NCBI GenBank assembly: GCA_023436515.1
Contig: JAEZIV010000331.1
Span: 1-9,995 of the forward strand
Length of the DNA: 9,995 nt
Direction of reading: 5' to 3'
DNA from: Bacillota bacterium
GTDB lineage: Bacteria > Bacillota > Clostridia > Acetivibrionales > DSM-1351
The position numbers were made by a program, and so were the translations under genes. Under the pieces are notes generated by a model. The model was not told where the DNA came from and searched no databases. It saw only the letters and a program-made list of their open reading frames with translations. Positions within the stretch are counted from its first letter, which is position 1. Each line of letters begins with the position of its first letter. This document shows, one piece after another, positions 6,469 through 9,995 of this stretch.

Positions 6469-7542
6469 GTGGAAGAATGGCAACTACAATTAAGAAATGT
6501 AATTTCTAAGCCTGAGCAACTTGCAGACTATCTGGATCTGACTCAGCAAGAAGGTTCCAATATATCAAAGGTAATTGAAAAATATAAAATGGTGGTTTCA
6601 CCATATTATGCCGGATTAATATCGACAGACAATGATAATTGTCCCATAAAAAAGCAGTGTATACCTCAATTGGACGAGTTAACCAGCACGAATAAAATGT
6701 ACGACGACCCGCTGCAAGAATCAAATTATTCAGTAACGCCTCATTTGGTACATAAATATCCTGACAGAGTAGCTTTTTTTGCAAGTAGCATGTGCTTTAC
6801 GTTTTGCAGGCATTGTACTCGGAAAAATACTGTTATTAGTAATAAGCATTCTATTAGTGATAGTGAATTTGCAGAAATACTGGGCTATATTGAAAACAAT
6901 AAGAATATCAGGGATGTTTTGATTACCGGTGGAGACCCTTTAACCTTGACAGATGGAAAACTTGAAAAATACATATCGGAACTTAGAAAAATAGCTCATG
7001 TTCAGACAATCAGAATCGGTACCAGAGCAATAGTCACTTGCCCTATGCGTATTACAGAAAAGTTGGCTGATATGCTTATGAAGTATCATCCTATATGGAT
7101 AAATACTCATTTTAACCACCCAAATGAGGTTACTCAAGAGGCTGAAAATGCATGCAATATCCTATTGTCTCGGGGAATTCCCCTTGGAAACCAAACGGTG
7201 TTACTAAATGGAGTAAACAATGATGTACATACTATGGAGAAGCTTTTGTCAGAATTAATAAGAATACGTGTAAGGCCATATTATCTGTATCAATGTGACT
7301 ACGTTAAGGGAGTAGAGCACTTCCTTACTCCATATACTCAAGGTGTTGATATTATTTCAGAGCTTAGAGGAAGGATTTCAGGCTATGCAATACCACACTT
7401 CATAATAGATGCTGCCGGAGAAGATGGTGGAAAGATAGTTTTAGAGAGAAGCAACATAGTAAGTGATGATGGAGAAACGCTTACCTTAAGAGGACCAAAC
7501 AATAAACTTATTAAGTGCAAAATTGGGGAGACATATGGTTAA
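6469..7542 (+). CDS. KamA-family radical SAM aminomutase (lysine 2,3-aminomutase-like)
   Basis: This 357-residue enzyme belongs to the PLP- and [4Fe-4S]/SAM-dependent aminomutases that move an amino group from C2 to C3 of an amino acid. The cluster-binding motif CxxxCxxC is at Cys109, Cys113 and Cys116 (CFTFCRHC), followed by the SAM-binding ITGGDPL (152-158). THFNHPNE (213-220) is a family hallmark. Lys322 in GEDGGK is the expected PLP lysine. Asp277 (YLYQCDY) and Asp314 (IIDAAG) align with the two aspartates that hold the substrate's side-chain amine in lysine 2,3-aminomutase, so L-lysine to beta-lysine is the best guess. The protein lacks the C-terminal extension of the approximately 416-residue clostridial enzyme and in length resembles EpmB. 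The GTG start follows AGAAGAGGGTGG at good distance. It heads an operon with a coupled 38-codon ORF and an ATP-grasp ligase, suggesting a biosynthetic rather than a lysine-fermentation role. Confidence 0.88.
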   Translation: MEEWQLQLRNVISKPEQLADYLDLTQQEGSNISKVIEKYKMVVSPYYAGLISTDNDNCPIKKQCIPQLDELTSTNKMYDDPLQESNYSVTPHLVHKYPDRVAFFASSMCFTFCRHCTRKNTVISNKHSISDSEFAEILGYIENNKNIRDVLITGGDPLTLTDGKLEKYISELRKIAHVQTIRIGTRAIVTCPMRITEKLADMLMKYHPIWINTHFNHPNEVTQEAENACNILLSRGIPLGNQTVLLNGVNNDVHTMEKLLSELIRIRVRPYYLYQCDYVKGVEHFLTPYTQGVDIISELRGRISGYAIPHFIIDAAGEDGGKIVLERSNIVSDDGETLTLRGPNNKLIKCKIGETYG

Positions 7543-7651
7543 AAAAATCTATCAATTAATAGAGGAGGTACCGGGCCCAAGGCATATCAATCAGGGAAAT
7601 ACGCATTTCCATGACGTTTTTATGAGATGCTGGGCAGGAGCATACATATGA
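7535..7651 (+). CDS. 38-residue small ORF coupled to both neighbours
   Basis: An ATG at 7535 overlaps the end of the aminomutase gene by eight bases (ATGGTTAA). It has GGGGAG (7525-7530) as ribosome site and runs 38 codons to a TGA at 7649-7651, which overlaps the ATG of the ATP-grasp gene by four bases (ATGA). Such double coupling in a packed operon is strong evidence of real translation. The product begins MVKKIYQLIEEVPGPRH, continues with a His/Asn-rich middle (His17, His24, His26) and ends MRCWAGAYI, with a single Cys32. There is no signal peptide, membrane segment or Gly-Gly cleavage site. I do not recognise a family. Given the aminomutase, ATP-grasp and peptide-export neighbours, it might be a precursor peptide, a carrier or a small subunit. 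It could also be only a coupling ORF. Confidence 0.6.
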   Translation: MVKKIYQLIEEVPGPRHINQGNTHFHDVFMRCWAGAYI

Positions 7652-8640
7652 GAGTTGGTCTAACTTTTGACTTACGGGAAGATTATGATATAGAAAGCAC
7701 AAGCGAAATATACGCTGACTTTTGCAGTCCACATGAGATTGGTTATCTGGCGGACGCAATAAAGGAATGCGGCCACGAAGTAGTTCTTATTGGAAACATG
7801 TACAAGCTGAATAAAATGATACTGGAAAAGCAGTTTGATTGTGACTTAGTTTTTGTTGAGGATGAAGGTATAAATTCCAGAAACAGAGAAGCGGTAGTGC
7901 CTGCATTATTGGAGTTAAACAAGATCCCTTATGTTGGAAGCGATGCCTATGCCATGGGTTTATCACAGAATAAATTTCATACAAAGCTAGTAGCTGAGTA
8001 CCTAAATATAAAAACACCAAAATGTATATATGTGGACTATAGGCAAGAAAAGCTAGATGAGTTTTTAAGCCGTGAATTAGTACAGAAAGAACTTGGCTTT
8101 CCACTAATTGTTAAGCCAAACTATGAAGGATATAGTATGGGTGTTTTTGTTGTAAATGACTTAAAGGAAATGGTAGAAAAGGTACGCTGGAATATGGACA
8201 CATATCATCAGGAGGTTCTTTGCGAGGAATACATAGAAGGTAAAGAGGTGTATGTACCCATTGTGGGCACAGGAGATAAGTCCTACGCTTTGGAAGTAGG
8301 TATATGCAAACATGTGGATGGTTCAGACATAGATGTATTTACACTTCACCAGAAGTGCTTTGAACCGGTATTGGATGAAATTTTTGAATGTGAGGAAGCT
8401 CTAAAGAATGAGTTAATATCAGCATCTTTAAAGCTGCATAAGCATTTAAACTGCTACGATTTCGGCAGAGCTGATTTTAAGATTGATAAAAATGGCATCC
8501 CTTACTTTTTGGAGATTAATCCAAGACCGGGGCTTACTCAAGATGGACCCTATGAAACCTGTGCAAAGCATATAGGGAAATCCTATACTCAGATAATAGG
8601 TGAAATTATACAAAGTGCTGTTGAAAGATATGGATTATAG
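7648..8640 (+). CDS. ATP-grasp ligase of the D-Ala-D-Ala ligase type
   Basis: A 330-residue ATP-grasp enzyme with the full set of D-alanine-D-alanine-ligase-like blocks: N-terminal Rossmann-like domain (MRVGLTFDLRED, ADAIKECGHEVVLIGN); YVGSDAYAMGLSQNKFHTK (95-113); FPLIVKPNYEGYSMGV (151-166) with Lys156 and the flexible Gly/Ser loop over ATP; EEYIEGKEVYVPIVG (193-207); and the magnesium site FGRADFKID/FLEINPRPGLT with Asp276, Glu289 and Asn291. It should form a peptide (amide) bond via an acyl-phosphate. An in-frame ATG exists at 7627, but the ATG at 7648 follows GGCAGGAG (7633-7640) and shares ATGA with the 38-codon ORF stop, so it is preferred. The last block has NPRPG instead of the usual NTxPG of true Ddl, and the cluster context argues against cell-wall D-Ala-D-Ala synthesis. 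A role joining a beta-amino acid to another amino acid or peptide is inferred. Confidence 0.85.
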   Translation: MRVGLTFDLREDYDIESTSEIYADFCSPHEIGYLADAIKECGHEVVLIGNMYKLNKMILEKQFDCDLVFVEDEGINSRNREAVVPALLELNKIPYVGSDAYAMGLSQNKFHTKLVAEYLNIKTPKCIYVDYRQEKLDEFLSRELVQKELGFPLIVKPNYEGYSMGVFVVNDLKEMVEKVRWNMDTYHQEVLCEEYIEGKEVYVPIVGTGDKSYALEVGICKHVDGSDIDVFTLHQKCFEPVLDEIFECEEALKNELISASLKLHKHLNCYDFGRADFKIDKNGIPYFLEINPRPGLTQDGPYETCAKHIGKSYTQIIGEIIQSAVERYGL

Positions 8641-8655
8641 GAGGTGTGCGCAATA
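8640..8655 (+). promoter_or_regulatory. unusual start region of the binding protein
   Basis: GGAGGTG spans the last base of the ligase stop codon and the GTG. The only codon at correct distance from GGAGG in the binding-protein frame is ATA (8653-8655), a rare initiator. The GTG at 8644 would need the weak upstream GAAAG (8622-8626). The next ATG in frame (8728) lies inside the signal sequence and is too late. Confidence 0.4.
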
Positions 8656-9822
8656 GAGCATAACAATTTTGCAAAAGTCAAAATAGGGATAAGCAAGTTT
8701 AGTGCTATAGCAATTCTTCTATGTCTGATGCTTCAGATTGTTGGCTGCAGTAGCACAAAGGAGGAATCTTCGGGAGATAAGCAGCTAAGCATTGCAGTAA
8801 TGGGTTCAAAGCAGGTATATGACTATGATACCAGCTTTTTGAATGGTGTTGAGATGGCTGTAAAGGATTTCAACCAACAGTATTCCGGGAATGGATTTAA
8901 TGCAAGCTATAAAATATATGACGATGAATATGATTTTGAAAAGGGTGTTGTTATAGCCAAAAAGCTATCTTCAGATCCTCAAATAACAGCTGTGATTGGC
9001 TCCCATAGCTTTAACATTCTAGATGCATCTGTTGACTTCTTTGAGGAGTCCAAAAAGATACTTATTGCGGCTAATGGAATGATGGATAAATCCATAGTCA
9101 ACAAAAAATATAGGTATGTTTTTAGAAATACCTTTGGGGAAACGGAAATGGGTGCATCTATGGCAGATCACGCTGCTAAGTTAGGAGCAGACCGTATAGC
9201 CATATACCATAGTAATACGGAGTTTGAGAATAATTTAGGAAGGGCCTTTAGTAAACGGGCATTGGAAAATGGCTTAAAGGTATTGGATGATGTTTCAGAA
9301 ATTGGCTCAGAAAAGGATTTTGACAACATATACAAAAGGTGGGAAGCCATTGGGATAAACTGCGTAATGATAAGCCAGGAGGCTATAGCAGATGCCTTCT
9401 TGCTGGCAGAGAGAATTCGCACAAAGTCAGACAAAATAAGGATTTATGGAGACTTTTCCTTTGATGCAGACGAAAAGCTAATGGAAAATAAAGAGGTTGT
9501 TGAGGGTATTATCATTCCAACCTTAGTGCCGGTAAGTCAAACTAAAGCAATAGAGGACTTTGATGCCAAGTATGAGGAGCTTTATGGCTCGGTACCCACC
9601 TGGTGGGCCGCCCATGCATATGATTCGGTACGGATGGTGCTGGATACCGCAGTTCTGGTAGATAGCAATATTCCGGAAAAGATAGCAGAGGGGCTGCATT
9701 CAGAGAAGGGGTATCAAGGAATTATAGGACAAATAACCTTTGATGAGAGCGGACTATTGGCGGATATAAGTCCTGTATACTCGATTGTTGAAGCTGGCAG
9801 GCTTGTAAATCTGAAAAAATAA
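8644..9822 (+). CDS. lipoprotein substrate-binding protein, branched-chain amino acid (Peripla_BP_6) type
   Basis: About 392 residues if started at the GTG 8644. A hydrophobic segment (SAIAILLCLMLQ) ends in a lipobox, IVGC, with Cys35 as lipid-anchored residue, followed by a Ser/Lys/Glu-rich tether. The rest is a type I periplasmic-binding fold of the Leu/Ile/Val or ANF-receptor kind: LSIAVMGSKQ, then SFLNGVEMAVKDFNQQY, ITAVIGSHSF, ILIAANGMM, RIAIYHSNTEFENNLGRAF, VPTWWAAHAYDSVRMVLD. It should bind a small amino-acid-like ligand outside the membrane. The frame is the same as the upstream ligase gene, with only TAG GAG between them. GGAGG (8640-8644) overlaps the GTG, so initiation may instead occur at ATA 8653 or elsewhere. 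No permease or ATPase genes for uptake are visible. Its place before an export gene suggests product sensing, retrieval or delivery, which is inference. Confidence 0.85.
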   Translation: MCAIEHNNFAKVKIGISKFSAIAILLCLMLQIVGCSSTKEESSGDKQLSIAVMGSKQVYDYDTSFLNGVEMAVKDFNQQYSGNGFNASYKIYDDEYDFEKGVVIAKKLSSDPQITAVIGSHSFNILDASVDFFEESKKILIAANGMMDKSIVNKKYRYVFRNTFGETEMGASMADHAAKLGADRIAIYHSNTEFENNLGRAFSKRALENGLKVLDDVSEIGSEKDFDNIYKRWEAIGINCVMISQEAIADAFLLAERIRTKSDKIRIYGDFSFDADEKLMENKEVVEGIIIPTLVPVSQTKAIEDFDAKYEELYGSVPTWWAAHAYDSVRMVLDTAVLVDSNIPEKIAEGLHSEKGYQGIIGQITFDESGLLADISPVYSIVEAGRLVNLKK

Positions 9823-9856
9823 AGGCTGTTTTTGACAAACATTATTAGGAGTTGCC

Positions 9857-9995
9857 ATGGAAAGAGGGAAATTACGGTATAGGGAAGAGGCACTTAATGC
9901 AGTATCCTCCCCTGAGCAGTTGGATCAATATACGAAAGTAATCAGAGCGCCGGCGTGGATTTTACTGACAGCTGTGCTGCTTATATTAATTACAG
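9857..9995 (+). CDS. NHLM-type bacteriocin secretion protein (HlyD family), 5' end only
   Basis: An ATG at 9857, preceded by TAGGAG (9846-9851), opens a frame that runs off the window after 46 codons. The visible part reads LRYREEALNAVSSPEQLDQY, then TKVIRAPAW and a transmembrane helix ILLTAVLLILIT. The combination of (F/Y)RxEAL, SSPEQLDQ, and a short loop into a single membrane helix is the signature N-terminus of HlyD-like adaptor subunits of NHLM/NHLP (nitrile hydratase leader peptide) bacteriocin export systems. These work with peptidase-containing ABC transporters, whose genes would be expected just to the right. It follows the binding-protein gene by 34 bases and is probably in the same operon. 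Confidence 0.75.
   Translation, partial: MERGKLRYREEALNAVSSPEQLDQYTKVIRAPAWILLTAVLLILIT

Noticed and set aside
7627..7647. Upstream ATG (7627) for the ATP-grasp gene
   Set aside because: The added residues (MLGRSIH) are not part of the fold, and the ATG at 7648 has its own ribosome site and overlaps the small ORF stop as ATGA.

Overview
The window looks like an AT-rich, motile, spore-former-type Firmicute, most likely an anaerobic member of the Clostridia (Ruminiclostridium/Clostridium-like). This is inferred from strong AAAGGAGGTG-type ribosome sites, use of GTG starts, a clostridial flagellin, SLH/S-layer-style surface proteins and a sigma-D-type flagellar promoter. It appears to be an accessory, rearranged region: intact genes are separated by gene fragments and transposon debris.

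Layout. Positions 1-680 hold a possible 3' end of a gene, phased TTGTCAC repeats that may be an insertion-sequence end, a long inverted repeat and otherwise nothing convincing. A short isochorismatase-fold hydrolase follows (690-1193). Positions 1217-2154 hold two broken genes joined head to tail: a frameshifted secreted-protein 5' part, then the 3' part of a right-handed beta-helix protein. A bidirectional terminator (2269-2301) separates them from a convergent gene of special interest, a flagellin with a zinc-metallopeptidase inserted in its variable region (flagellinolysin, 2395-4047, minus strand). It has an excellent ribosome site and a sigma-28 promoter. Divergent from it, and butting against its promoter, is a 5'-truncated S-layer/Ig-like surface protein (about 4156-5922). 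A terminator hairpin, an IS66-family transposase remnant and a short gene tail fill 5923-6447.

The right third (6469-9995, continuing off the window) is a tightly packed operon: a KamA-family radical SAM aminomutase; an unannotated 38-residue ORF overlapping both its neighbours; a D-Ala-D-Ala-ligase-type ATP-grasp enzyme; a lipoprotein substrate-binding protein of the branched-chain amino acid type; and the start of an HlyD-like secretion protein whose N-terminus resembles those of NHLM (nitrile hydratase leader microcin) bacteriocin export systems. Together these suggest synthesis of a beta-amino-acid-containing or ribosomally derived peptide product and its export. The 38-residue ORF is a candidate peptide component. 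This last interpretation is inference; the gene identities are read from sequence motifs.
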